Shown here: positions 48,428-57,554 of the stretch, piece by piece
Position numbering within the stretch: the first letter of the stretch is position 1
Layout: each line of letters opens with the position of its first letter
From: Bogoriella caseilytica
GTDB taxonomy: Bacteria > Actinomycetota > Actinomycetes > Actinomycetales > Actinomycetaceae
NCBI RefSeq assembly: GCF_003752405.1
Contig: NZ_RKHK01000001.1
Location: 186,001 to 250,000, forward strand
Reading direction: 5' to 3'
Length of the DNA: 64,000 bases
Notes under the pieces: model-generated
The model's database searches: none
The model's input: the letters and a program-made list of their open reading frames with translations, nothing else
Told to the model about the DNA's origin: nothing
Position numbers and translations under genes: made by a program

Positions 48428-51400
48428 GTGAGTATCTCTGCCTTCTCTGCGCCCACCCGGGCGTGGTTCGAGGCTGCCTTCGCAGAGCCCACCCGCGCAC
48501 AGAGCGGGGCGTGGGAGGCCATCGCCTCGGGCGAGCACGCCCTGGTGGTGGCGCCCACCGGATCGGGAAAGACCCTGGCGGCCTTCCTGTGGGCCATCGA
48601 CCGCCTCAGTGGCGCGGAGGGCTCCGCCCCGGCTGATCCCGCCGCCTCCGGGCCTGCCACATCGGGCGCCGGCACCACCCGCGTCCTCTACATCTCACCG
48701 CTGAAGGCGCTGGCCGCAGACATCGAACGCAACCTCCGCTCGCCGCTGGTGGGGATCGAACGGGCCGCCGCCGGCATGGGCCGTGCCAGCCGTGACATCC
48801 GCGTCGGTATGCGCACCGGTGACACCCCGGCGGTGGAGCGCCGGCGCCTCGTCGCGCGTCCGCCGGACATCCTCATCACCACGCCGGAGTCCCTCTTCCT
48901 CATGCTCACCTCAGGAGCCCAGGAGGCACTCCGCGGTGTGGAGACGGTCATCGTCGATGAGATCCATGCCGTGGCGGGATCCAAGCGCGGTGCTCACCTG
49001 GCACTGAGCCTGGAACGGCTCGACGCGCTCCTGGAGCGGCCGGCCCAACGCATCGGCCTCTCCGCCACGGTCCGTCCCGCTGAGGTGGTCTCTTCCTTCC
49101 TGGCGGGAGCCCGCTCGGTCGAGGACGGGGGTCGACCGGTGCGCATCGTCCGCCCGGAGACGCGCAAAGAACTACACATCGACGTCACGGTGCCGGTGGA
49201 AGACCTCAGTGACCCCCGGAGCACACCACTGCGCGCCGAACTCGAAGCTCCGCAGCCCCGTGCCGAGGAGGCCGCCGGGCCCAGCACGCCGCTCAACCCC
49301 ACCGCGCTCGACCTTTCCGGGAACGCCGGCGGCACCCTGCCCGAGCAGCGCGCCCCCTCGCTCTGGCCACATCTGACCGAGCAGCTCGTCGATCTGATCG
49401 CCGCACATCGCTCCACCATCGTGTTCACCAATGGCCGCAGGACCGCGGAGCGCCTCGCCGCGTGGATCAACGAGGAGTGGGAGCGCCGGGCCGGCATCGA
49501 GGTCCCGGACGGCGGCTCCTCGTGGCCGGCGTCCATGCCCGGACAATCGGGGACAGCGGCTGCCTCCGCGCCCGGTGGCGATCCGGCGGCGCGGGTGCAT
49601 CACGGCTCGATGAGCCGCGAGGAACGCCTGATCGCCGAATCGGCGCTCAAGGCCGGCCAACTTCGCGCCGTGGTGGCCACCTCCTCCCTCGAACTCGGGA
49701 TCGACATGGGTGCCGTCGACCTGGTCGTGCAGATCGGCGCGCCGCCCTCAGTGGCTTCGGCGCTGCAGCGCATCGGACGCGCCGGGCACCAGGTCGGTGC
49801 CGCCTCCCACGGCGTCGTCCTGCCCACCCATCGAGGGGAACTGCTGGCCGCGGCCGAGACCTCCCGGCTCGCGGCCGACGGCGAGGTCGAAGCCGTGCGA
49901 GTGCCGACCACCCCCTTGGACGTGCTGGCCCAGCACATCGTGGCCATGGTGGCCGTGGAGGACCTCACCGTCGACGAACTCGCCGCCCGCATCCGGCGGG
50001 CCTGCCCATATCGCGGGCTCGGCGACCGCTCCCTGACCGCCGTACTTGACATGCTCGCCGGCCGCTATCCCAGCGAGGACTTCGCGGAGCTGCGGCCCCG
50101 ACTGGTGTGGGACCGCGAACAGGACACGCTCTCTGCCCGGCCGGGGGCAGCGCGCCTGGCGGTCACCTCGGGCGGCACGATCCCCGATCGGGGCCTCTAC
50201 GGAGTCTTTCTCGCCACCGCCGCACCGGCGCAGGATCCCGGCGATCCTGAGGCAGCCCAGGGGGAGGCCTCCGCAGCGCCCACTCCTGCTCGGCGTGGTG
50301 GGCGGCGCGTGGGAGAGCTCGATGAGGAAATGGTCTACGAGTCGCGGGTGGGCGACACGATCATCCTGGGGACCTCGAGCTGGCGCATCGAAGAGATCAC
50401 CCCGGACCGCGTCCTGGTCTCCCCCGCACCCGGCCAGGCCGGCCGTCTGCCCTTCTGGCACGGGGACTCCCCCGGCCGGCCTGCGGAACTCGGCCGGCGC
50501 CTGGGGGCCCGCATGCGGGAGTTCTCCGCCGGCGGCCCCGATGACTGGACGTCCGCGGCTGGCCTGGATGAGCGTGCGCGGGCGAACTTGCACGGGTATC
50601 TCGCCGAGCAACAAGCCGCCACGGGGCAGCTTCCCGACGATCGCACCATCGTGGTGGAGCGCTTCCGCGACGAACTCGGCGACTGGCGAGTGGTGATCCA
50701 CTCGCCGCTCGGCCGGCCGGTCCTGGCGCCCTGGGCCATGGTGCTGACCGCTCGCCTTCGGGACCTCACCGGGATGGACGTCCAGGTGATGCCCGCCGAC
50801 GACGGCATCGTCCTGCGTCTTCCCGACCTCGACGGCGGTGCCAGCGTCACCGGTGGAGACGACGACCTCACGCGAGCAGGCCATGGCACCGCGGGGGGCC
50901 AGGGGCCACTGAGCGCGGAGACGCTCCTGCTCGACCCAGGCGAGGTCTCCGAAGAAGTGGTCGCGGCCCTGGCCGGATCGGCCCACTTTGCTGCGCGCTT
51001 CCGGCAAGCCGCAGCACGATCGCTGCTCTTGCCGCGACGGCGCCCGGACCGGCGGCAGCCCTTGTGGCAGCAGCGCCATCGCTCGGCACAACTGCTCTCC
51101 GTGGCAGCGGCCCACCCGGACTTCCCGGTGGTCCACGAGGCCGTGCGGGAATGCCTGCAAGACGACTTCGACGTCCCGGCGCTCACGGAACTGATGGCCG
51201 CGATCTCCCGGCGCGAGATCCGGCTGATCGATGTGACCACGACGGCGCCGTCTCCCTTCGCCCGCTCGCTCTTGCTCGGCTACACCGGTCAGTTCATCTA
51301 CGACGGGGACACGCCGCTGGCCGAACGGCGGGCTGCCGCGCTCAGCCTCGATTCGACTCTCCTGGCCGAGCTGCTTGGCGGCGCCGCTGGTGACCTGGCC

Positions 51401-53329
51401 GACCTGCTGGATCCCGAGGCCGTGACGGAGGTGGCGGCGGCAGTGGGGCTGCGCTCCGAACAGTCCCTGGCCAAGGACGCCGAAGCCCTCTTCGACCTCA
51501 TCCGGCGCCTGGGGCCCATCACCATGACCGATCTGGCCGTGCGCTGCGCCGAGCCGGATCAGCTACGGCGCTGGCTGACGGAGCTCCACGGCTCGCGGCG
51601 CATCATCGAGATACGGGTGGCCGGAGAGGATCGCTGGGCGGCCCTCGAAGACTCTGCGCGCCTGCGTGATGCGGTCGGCGTCGCACTACCACCGGGACTG
51701 CCTGAGGCCGTGCTGGCCGGAGTGGCCGATCCTCTCGGCGATCTGATTCGCCGCTTCGCCCGTACGAACGGACCCTTCCGGCCCAGCGACGTGGCGGCCT
51801 GGCTGGGCCTGCCGCCGGCAACCGTCATGGCTCCGCTGGAGGACCTGGTCCGGCACGGAACGCTCACCTCCGGCCGGCTCGACCCCCGGCGTGCCTCTGA
51901 GCCTGCCGGCAGCCCAGGCCAGGTCACCGGCCGCATCCTGGACTACTGCGACACGGCGGTGCTGCGCCGGATCCGCCGTCGCTCGCTCACTGCCCTGCGG
52001 GCCGAGGTGGAGCCGGTTGAGGCCCGCGCCCTGGGCGTCTTCCTCCCACGGTGGCAGCAGGTCGCGCCCGTGGGGACATCGCCGAACCTCCGGGGGGCTG
52101 ACGGCGTGGCGGCGGTGATCGACCAGCTCGCCGGGAGCGTAGCTCCGGCCTCCGCCTGGGAATCGCTGATCCTGCCGGCTCGCGTGCGGAACTACGAGCC
52201 CGGCCTGCTGGACGAGCTGAGCGCCACCGGAGAGGTGGTCTGGGCCGGCGCGGGAACCTTGCCGGGCAGCGATGGCCTGATCGCTCTGCTGCCGGCGGGT
52301 GCCGAGGAGCTGCTCGGCCCGGCCGGTGAGGTTCCCGACGGTCAGTTGCACCGTGACCTGATCGCGCGGCTCTCCGGCGGCGGAGGGCACTTCTACCGCG
52401 ATCTCATCGCTGAAGGCGCTGTGGGGAACGCCCGGGCTGAGGAGGTCGCCGAGGCGCTGTGGGATCTGGTCTGGGCCGGGCTGGTCACCAACGACACCCT
52501 CGCCCCCTTGCGCACTCGCCTCGCGGGATCCTCCCGCCGCGCCGGGTCGCGCGCCGCGCCCCGCGCCCGGGCGATGCGCCGCGGACGCATGCGACCGGCC
52601 GGCGCGACCGCTCCCCCGGCGGCGGGCGGCCGATGGTCGATCATCCACCGCCCCGCCGTCCCAGCCGATCACGCACGGCCGGGCGTGGCGGAGGAACAGC
52701 TCCGCACCGAACACGCCACCGCGCTGACTGGTGCCCTCCTGGACCGTCACGGGCTGGTGGTGCGCGGCGCGTCGGGGATCGAGCGTCTCGGCTTCGGCAC
52801 GGCCTACCAGGTGCTGCGCACCATGGAGGAGTCCGGCCAGGTGCGCCGGGGTTACCTGGTAGAGGGCCTCGGTGCGGCGCAGTTCGCACTTCCGGAGGTG
52901 GTGGACCGTCTCCGTGCTGATGCCGCCGCCTCCCTCGCTCGCCGCGAGAGCGGCGCCGAGCCGCAGATCCACCTCCTTGCTGCGACCGACCCGGGCAATC
53001 CCTACGGCGCGGCCCTACCCTGGCCGGCCGCAGCTGCTGGGGAGGGGCACCGGCCCGGCCGCAAGTCTGGCGCCGTCGTGATTTTGGCCGAAGGCGATCT
53101 GGTGGCCTTCCTGGAACGAGGCGGCCGCTCACTCCTCACCTTCACCACCGAGGAGACCTCGCTCGTGGCGGCTGCGCGTACCCTGGCCGGGGCGGCTGGC
53201 CGGCTCGGTGGGCTCACCATCCGCCGCATCGATGGCACACCCGCGCTGGAGGACCGTTCGGTCATGGGCCAGTCCCTGCGAGCAGCGGGATTCACCCCCG
53301 CGCCGCAAGGGCTACGCATCCGGCCGTGA
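48428..53329 (+). CDS. lhr: Lhr-type DEAD/DEAH superfamily 2 helicase
   Basis: Large 3'-5' DNA helicase for repair. 1633 aa, normal for Lhr. Walker A APTGSGKTLAAF (about 40-51), DEIH box VVDEIHAVAGSKRG, then a second RecA domain, winged helix and the Lhr core (about 850); the C-terminal 400 residues hold the Lhr-CTD. An A/P/R-rich linker lies near 1370-1400. GTG start; CACGAT six bases upstream. Divergent from DUF3046. Confidence 0.95.
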   Translation: MSISAFSAPTRAWFEAAFAEPTRAQSGAWEAIASGEHALVVAPTGSGKTLAAFLWAIDRLSGAEGSAPADPAASGPATSGAGTTRVLYISPLKALAADIERNLRSPLVGIERAAAGMGRASRDIRVGMRTGDTPAVERRRLVARPPDILITTPESLFLMLTSGAQEALRGVETVIVDEIHAVAGSKRGAHLALSLERLDALLERPAQRIGLSATVRPAEVVSSFLAGARSVEDGGRPVRIVRPETRKELHIDVTVPVEDLSDPRSTPLRAELEAPQPRAEEAAGPSTPLNPTALDLSGNAGGTLPEQRAPSLWPHLTEQLVDLIAAHRSTIVFTNGRRTAERLAAWINEEWERRAGIEVPDGGSSWPASMPGQSGTAAASAPGGDPAARVHHGSMSREERLIAESALKAGQLRAVVATSSLELGIDMGAVDLVVQIGAPPSVASALQRIGRAGHQVGAASHGVVLPTHRGELLAAAETSRLAADGEVEAVRVPTTPLDVLAQHIVAMVAVEDLTVDELAARIRRACPYRGLGDRSLTAVLDMLAGRYPSEDFAELRPRLVWDREQDTLSARPGAARLAVTSGGTIPDRGLYGVFLATAAPAQDPGDPEAAQGEASAAPTPARRGGRRVGELDEEMVYESRVGDTIILGTSSWRIEEITPDRVLVSPAPGQAGRLPFWHGDSPGRPAELGRRLGARMREFSAGGPDDWTSAAGLDERARANLHGYLAEQQAATGQLPDDRTIVVERFRDELGDWRVVIHSPLGRPVLAPWAMVLTARLRDLTGMDVQVMPADDGIVLRLPDLDGGASVTGGDDDLTRAGHGTAGGQGPLSAETLLLDPGEVSEEVVAALAGSAHFAARFRQAAARSLLLPRRRPDRRQPLWQQRHRSAQLLSVAAAHPDFPVVHEAVRECLQDDFDVPALTELMAAISRREIRLIDVTTTAPSPFARSLLLGYTGQFIYDGDTPLAERRAAALSLDSTLLAELLGGAAGDLADLLDPEAVTEVAAAVGLRSEQSLAKDAEALFDLIRRLGPITMTDLAVRCAEPDQLRRWLTELHGSRRIIEIRVAGEDRWAALEDSARLRDAVGVALPPGLPEAVLAGVADPLGDLIRRFARTNGPFRPSDVAAWLGLPPATVMAPLEDLVRHGTLTSGRLDPRRASEPAGSPGQVTGRILDYCDTAVLRRIRRRSLTALRAEVEPVEARALGVFLPRWQQVAPVGTSPNLRGADGVAAVIDQLAGSVAPASAWESLILPARVRNYEPGLLDELSATGEVVWAGAGTLPGSDGLIALLPAGAEELLGPAGEVPDGQLHRDLIARLSGGGGHFYRDLIAEGAVGNARAEEVAEALWDLVWAGLVTNDTLAPLRTRLAGSSRRAGSRAAPRARAMRRGRMRPAGATAPPAAGGRWSIIHRPAVPADHARPGVAEEQLRTEHATALTGALLDRHGLVVRGASGIERLGFGTAYQVLRTMEESGQVRRGYLVEGLGAAQFALPEVVDRLRADAAASLARRESGAEPQIHLLAATDPGNPYGAALPWPAAAAGEGHRPGRKSGAVVILAEGDLVAFLERGGRSLLTFTTEETSLVAAARTLAGAAGRLGGLTIRRIDGTPALEDRSVMGQSLRAAGFTPAPQGLRIRP

Positions 53330-53442
53330 CCGCAGAACCCCGCAATAGCGTCGAGACGTCCACTCCGTGGCACGGGCATCCATCGAGTGAGATGTGCCGG
53401 GCGGGCTCGCCCGGCCGAGCCGCTCGCTGTCACTATGGCGTC

Positions 53443-54678
53443 ATGAGCACACCGACTGGCCAGGCAGGCCGAATCCCCGCCACGCACGCCGGCTCCCTGC
53501 CGCGCACTCCTGAACTCCTCGCTGCCAACGCCGCGCGCGAGTTCGCCGAAGACGGTTTCACCCTCCAGCGCACTCCCGAGTTCGAGCGTCTGCTCAGCGC
53601 AGCCGTGCGAGACGTGGTCGCCCGGCAGAAGGCGCATGGGATCACGATTCCCGGTGATGGCGAGTACGGGCATGCCATGAGCTCGGCCGTGGACTACGGC
53701 GCATGGTGGTCCTATATCTTCCAGCGCGTGACCGGCCTGGAGATTACCGGCGAAGACCTCTTCACCCAGCCGAACCTGGAATCCTCACCGGGCAACATTC
53801 GCCTCACCAGCTTCCCCAACCGGCGTGACTGGGTGCGCTTCCGGGAGGTCTATCAGGATCCGGAATCGGGAATCAGCACAGGCAAGACCGCCACACCTTT
53901 CCCCGCCACCACGGGCGAGCTGCGGTACACCGGCCACGAGGCCACCCGCATCGACGTCGAGAACTTGCGCGCCGCTCTTGACGCCGAGGGCCTAGAGACC
54001 GGGTTTATCACCTCCCTCTCCCCCGGCACTGCCGCGCGGGTCTCGGATCGGCACTATGGCAACGATGCCGCCCACCTTCGGGCCTGGGCTGAGGTGCTGC
54101 GCGAGGAGTACCGGCTCATCGTCGACGCCGGCCTGATCGTGCAGATCGACGACCCATCCATCGCCGAGAACTGGGATCAGATCACACCGGAGCCCTCCAT
54201 CGAGGACTACCGGGCCTTCACCCAGGCCCGGATCGACGCCCTGAACTACGCGCTCGAAGGCCTCCCGGAGGAACAGATCCGCTTCCACCTGTGCTGGGGT
54301 TCGTGGCACGGCCCGCACACCACCGACATCGAGTTCACGCACATCGTGGATCTGATGCTGCAGATCAACGCGAAATACTACTCCTTCGAGGCCGCCAACA
54401 CCCGCCATGAACACGAGTACACCGTGTGGGACGACGTCGCCCTGCCGGCCGGCAAGGTCATCGTTCCCGGGGTGGTCTCCCACGCCACCAACGTGGTCGA
54501 GCACCCCGAACTGGTCGCCCAGCGCATCGAGCGCTTCGCGGAGCGGGTGGGCAAGGAGAACGTCATTGCCTCGACCGACTGCGGTCTCGGCGGGCGGATC
54601 CACCCACAGATCGCCGCGGCCAAGCTCGACACACTGGGCGAGGGCGCGCGCCTGGCCAGCACACGGCTCTTCGGCTGA
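53443..54678 (+). CDS. MetE C-terminal-domain-like methyltransferase
   Basis: Cobalamin-independent methionine synthase II type, C-terminal TIM barrel only. 411 aa. Zn ligands: His282 and Cys284 (HLCWGSW), Glu316 and Cys380 (STDCGLGG). The MetE N-terminal domain that binds the folate is absent. May use another methyl donor or be an epoxyalkane-CoM-transferase relative; true reaction unknown. ATG has CACTAT six bases upstream. Confidence 0.85.
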   Translation: MSTPTGQAGRIPATHAGSLPRTPELLAANAAREFAEDGFTLQRTPEFERLLSAAVRDVVARQKAHGITIPGDGEYGHAMSSAVDYGAWWSYIFQRVTGLEITGEDLFTQPNLESSPGNIRLTSFPNRRDWVRFREVYQDPESGISTGKTATPFPATTGELRYTGHEATRIDVENLRAALDAEGLETGFITSLSPGTAARVSDRHYGNDAAHLRAWAEVLREEYRLIVDAGLIVQIDDPSIAENWDQITPEPSIEDYRAFTQARIDALNYALEGLPEEQIRFHLCWGSWHGPHTTDIEFTHIVDLMLQINAKYYSFEAANTRHEHEYTVWDDVALPAGKVIVPGVVSHATNVVEHPELVAQRIERFAERVGKENVIASTDCGLGGRIHPQIAAAKLDTLGEGARLASTRLFG

Positions 54679-54786
54679 ACGCCAGGGCCGGGGCGCCACG
54701 TGCGCCCCGGCCCGGCCTGCGTCAGCGCCGCAGATGCGCCGGAACGGCTACGGGGTGACCCTGAAGGGGAAAGGAGCGTGATCGAG

Positions 54787-55005
54787 ATGCCCAAGACCCG
54801 CAAGGACGGCGGCGCCAAGAAGTCCGAGATCCCCGACACCCTGCGCCGCTCCAGTGAGAAGGCGCAGCGCACCTTCACCAAGGCCTACGACTCCGCCATC
54901 GAGGAGTACGACGGCGATGAGGAACGAGCCCATCGCGTGGCCTGGTCTGCGGTGAAGGAGAACTACCGCAAGGACGACGAGCAGGACCGCTGGGTGGCCA
55001 AGTAA
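54787..55005 (+). CDS. ChaB-like small protein
   Basis: 72 aa, basic and acidic residues mixed. ChaB region: LRRSSEKAQRTFTKAYDSA, AHRVAWSAVKENY. Family of unclear role (named from cation transport). ATG 54787 has AGGAG ten bases upstream; a GTG three codons earlier is too close. Confidence 0.85.
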   Translation: MPKTRKDGGAKKSEIPDTLRRSSEKAQRTFTKAYDSAIEEYDGDEERAHRVAWSAVKENYRKDDEQDRWVAK

Positions 55006-55041
55006 GCCCACGAGCGATCGCCGGGTGCCTCGAGGCGCCGA

Positions 55042-55047
55042 TACGAT
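55042..55047 (+). promoter_or_regulatory. Probable leaderless -10 of deoD
   Basis: TACGAT, six bases, ATG 55054. No ribosome site. Confidence 0.55.
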
Positions 55048-55053
55048 CCGGGC

Positions 55054-55785
55054 ATGGCTACCCCACACATCTCCGCTGCCGCCGGGCAGATCGCTCCCGC
55101 CGTCCTGATGCCAGGCGATCCGCGCCGTGCTGACCGCATCGCTGCGCTGCTCATGCCCGAGGCCAGCGTGGTCTCCGAGGTGCGCGGCAATCGCGTCCAC
55201 ACCGGCACGGTCAACGGTCAGCCGCTGAGCGTGATGGCCTCCGGCATGGGGATGCCGTCGCTGGCGATCTATGCCACCGAGCTGTTCGATGTCTACGACG
55301 TCCAGCGGATCATCCGGGTCGGCACGGCCGGCGGCCTCTCCCCCGACGTCGCGGTCGGCGACGTGCTGATCGCGCTCGGCGCGCACACCGATTCGGCCAT
55401 GATCGACCGTCTCATACCCGGCATCCACTTCTCCGCCGTGGCCTCCTACGAGCTCATCGCCGCAGCAGTGACTGCCAGCCACGACCTGCCGCCACTCCCG
55501 GACGGCCGCGGTGGGAGCGTGCACGTGGCGCCGGTGGTTTCCCGGGACGGCTTCTACGGCAACCCGCCGGCGGAGATCGAGGCGCTGGCTGCGCACGGCA
55601 CGCTCGGGGTGGAGATGGAGGCCGCCGCGCTCTACGGCATTGCGGCCTCGCGCCGCCGGCAGGCGCTCGCGGTGTGCACCGTCTCGGACCATCTGCTCGA
55701 CGGATCGGCCGACCTGAGCCCGGAGCAGCGCGAGAAGGACTTCGAGCGCGCGCTCACCTTGGCCCTGGCGGCGGCGCACGCCTGA
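55054..55785 (+). CDS. deoD: Purine nucleoside phosphorylase DeoD type
   Basis: Phosphorolysis of purine nucleosides to base and ribose-1-phosphate; salvage. 243 aa. Phosphate site: MPGDPRRADRIA (19-30), GTAGGLS (about 90), GVEMEAAALYG (about 189-199), and SDHLLDG with the catalytic Asp (about 210-216). The C-terminus is standard. Confidence 0.93.
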   Translation: MATPHISAAAGQIAPAVLMPGDPRRADRIAALLMPEASVVSEVRGNRVHTGTVNGQPLSVMASGMGMPSLAIYATELFDVYDVQRIIRVGTAGGLSPDVAVGDVLIALGAHTDSAMIDRLIPGIHFSAVASYELIAAAVTASHDLPPLPDGRGGSVHVAPVVSRDGFYGNPPAEIEALAAHGTLGVEMEAAALYGIAASRRRQALAVCTVSDHLLDGSADLSPEQREKDFERALTLALAAAHA

Positions 55786-55860
55786 ACGCGAGACCGGGAA
55801 CGCGCCACTGCCCCCACGTGGGCCGACCGCGCCACCGACTGCTCGCGCCACCGGCTGCTC

Positions 55861-56661
55861 TCAGGCCCTGTAGGCGCCCTGCCAGACGGTGTCGAAGGGC
55901 GTCCTGGCGGAGACCCGGGCCTCGATGCCGCGCGTGACCATCTCCTTGGCCACGGCCACAGCCTCGCGCACCTCGGCGCCCTTGGCCAGCTCGGCGGTGA
56001 TCGCCGCCGCCAGCGTGCAGCCGGCGCCGGAGACGCGTTCCTCGCCGATCTTGGGCACGGAGAAGACGTGCGCCTCCTCTCCGTCCCAAAGCACGTCGAC
56101 GGCGTCCGGTCCGGGTAGTTCGGTTCCGCCTTTGGCCAGCACGTAGCGCGGGCCGAGCTCGGCGATGCGCCGGGCCGCCTCGGTGAGGTCCTCGACGCTC
56201 TCGATGCTCTCCATGCCGGACAGGGACTTGGACTCGAACATGTTCGGGGTGACCACGGTGGCGTGCGGCAGCACCTTGGCCCGCAGTGCGTTGTCGGTGT
56301 CGAGTGCGGCGCCAGGCTCCTGACCTTTGCAGATCAGGACCGGGTCGAGCACCACGTGGCGGAAACTGTGGCTCTGCAGCGCACCGGAGACGACGTCGAT
56401 GGTGGCCGGCGTACCGAGCATGCCGATCTTGACCACGTCCAGGTCGTGCGCGGACGTCGCAGCCTCGATCTGGTCGGTGATCACTTGTGGTTCGACGGGC
56501 ACGAAGCGGTGATTCCAGCCTTGCTTCGGGTCGAAGGACACGATGCAGGTGAGGGTGCCCAGGCCGTAGACGCCGAGCTGCTGGAAGGTCTTCAGATCGA
56601 CCTGGATGCCGGCACCGCCCGTGGCCTCGGATCCGGCGATGACGTAGGCGAGCTTGACCAT
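55861..56661 (-). CDS. pdxK: Pyridoxal kinase (PdxK, Cys type)
   Basis: Vitamin B6 salvage kinase. 266 aa. The CKGQE motif (111-115) and the catalytic GAGC (213-215, Cys215) match the Bacillus/Staphylococcus PdxK that looks like ThiD but phosphorylates pyridoxal through a Cys-His pair. GGAG lies six bases before ATG. No thiamine genes nearby, supporting PdxK over ThiD. Confidence 0.85.
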   Translation of the reverse strand: MVKLAYVIAGSEATGGAGIQVDLKTFQQLGVYGLGTLTCIVSFDPKQGWNHRFVPVEPQVITDQIEAATSAHDLDVVKIGMLGTPATIDVVSGALQSHSFRHVVLDPVLICKGQEPGAALDTDNALRAKVLPHATVVTPNMFESKSLSGMESIESVEDLTEAARRIAELGPRYVLAKGGTELPGPDAVDVLWDGEEAHVFSVPKIGEERVSGAGCTLAAAITAELAKGAEVREAVAVAKEMVTRGIEARVSARTPFDTVWQGAYRA

Positions 56662-56814
56662 GGATCTCCTTCACGGGGTGCAGTGGACTTCGCCCCGAGC
56701 TTACGCAGGGTGACCAGGGAGTGACCGCCGGGTGACGACCGGCCAGGTGTGCACAGTGGCGAGGCTCACCGCCGAGAACGGCGGCCGTGGTGGCCGGTCC
56801 CTGCGGCGATGATC

Positions 56815-56820
56815 TACAGT
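56815..56820 (+). promoter_or_regulatory. Probable -10 of the tRNA-Ala promoter
   Basis: TACAGT; tRNA starts 20 bases later. No convincing -35. The 179-base region between pdxK and the tRNA holds no gene. Confidence 0.45.
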
Positions 56821-56840
56821 TGTCCCTGCCCGATCAGCAC

Positions 56841-56913
56841 GGGGCTATGGCGCAGTTGGTAGCGCGCTTCCATGGCATGGAAGAGGTCGAGGGTTCGAAT
56901 CCCTCTAGCTCCA
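56841..56913 (+). tRNA. tRNA-Ala(GGC)
   Basis: Cloverleaf by eye: acceptor GGGGCTA with TAGCTCC, D arm GCGC/GCGC, anticodon stem CTTCC/GGAAG with loop ATGGCAT (anticodon GGC), T arm GAGGG/CCCTC with TTCGAAT, discriminator A. CCA is not encoded. 73 bases. Confidence 0.95.
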
Positions 56914-56939
56914 CAATGGTGATGTCGCAGGACATCGAC

Positions 56940-56970
56940 AAGGCCCGAGCCGTTCATCGGTTCGGGCCTT
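56940..56970. terminator. Hairpin terminator after tRNA-Ala
   Basis: 13-bp stem (AAGGCCCGA, a G-U pair, CCG) with loop TTCAT, between the tRNA and the convergent CGNR gene. The plus tail is CCTCATGCTT, weakly T-rich; probably shared by both. Confidence 0.65.
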
Positions 56971-56972
56971 CC

Positions 56973-57485
56973 TCATGCTTGGCGCGCCCGGCGCGCATGG
57001 GTACGCGCCTTCATCCGGTTCCCACAGGTGGCCATGGAGCACCACTTCGCCGTACCGGGCCGGCTGCGGTCGATCAGGAACAGATTGCACTCGGAGTTGG
57101 CGCAGGCGCGCAGACGCCCGGGCATCGACTCCTCCACCCGTGACCAGGCCAGCACCGACCGCGCGGCAAGCCGCTCCTCCGCCGGCACATCGAGGTGCCA
57201 TCGCACACCGTCCCGCCTGACCTCCGGGCGGAGCACCGCACTCCTGAGCGCCTCGGCGAGGCCATCAAGAGCTTCGGAGTCGCCCCGGATCGCGCGCTGA
57301 AGCGCGTCGCGCGCACGGCGCAGCGCGCGGAGCTCGCTCTCCGTGCCGAGACCACCGAAACCCTCGAGCCCGACACCACCGTCCACAGCACCGAGGAGTT
57401 CCGCGCGCACGCCGTCGGCTACTGGCGCGCTGTTGAGCACCGCCAGTAGCAGGTCCTCGTCCTCCCCCACAGCCACCTCCAGCAT
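56973..57485 (-). CDS. CGNR zinc-finger regulator
   Basis: 170 aa. N-terminal ABATE-like helical part (AVLNSAPVADGVR), C-terminal CGNR zinc finger with Cys128, Cys133, Cys149, Cys154 (CANSEC, CSMATCGNR). Putative stress-response transcription factor. Divergent from the hydrolase gene, 69 bases apart, so it may control it. Confidence 0.88.
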   Translation of the reverse strand: MLEVAVGEDEDLLLAVLNSAPVADGVRAELLGAVDGGVGLEGFGGLGTESELRALRRARDALQRAIRGDSEALDGLAEALRSAVLRPEVRRDGVRWHLDVPAEERLAARSVLAWSRVEESMPGRLRACANSECNLFLIDRSRPGTAKWCSMATCGNRMKARTHARRARQA

Positions 57486-57554
57486 CGTCCGACCCGGCTG
57501 ACGACGATCATGCTACATTCCGCTAACCAGTAACACCACTTTAAGGAGTTAGTC

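Noticed and set aside
49748-51160. 470-codon open frame opposite lhr
   Set aside because: Antisense shadow of the Lhr core.
55861-56661. Calling the kinase ThiD (thiamine pathway)
   Set aside because: The CKG motif and catalytic GAGC cysteine fit pyridoxal kinase and no thiamine genes are nearby.
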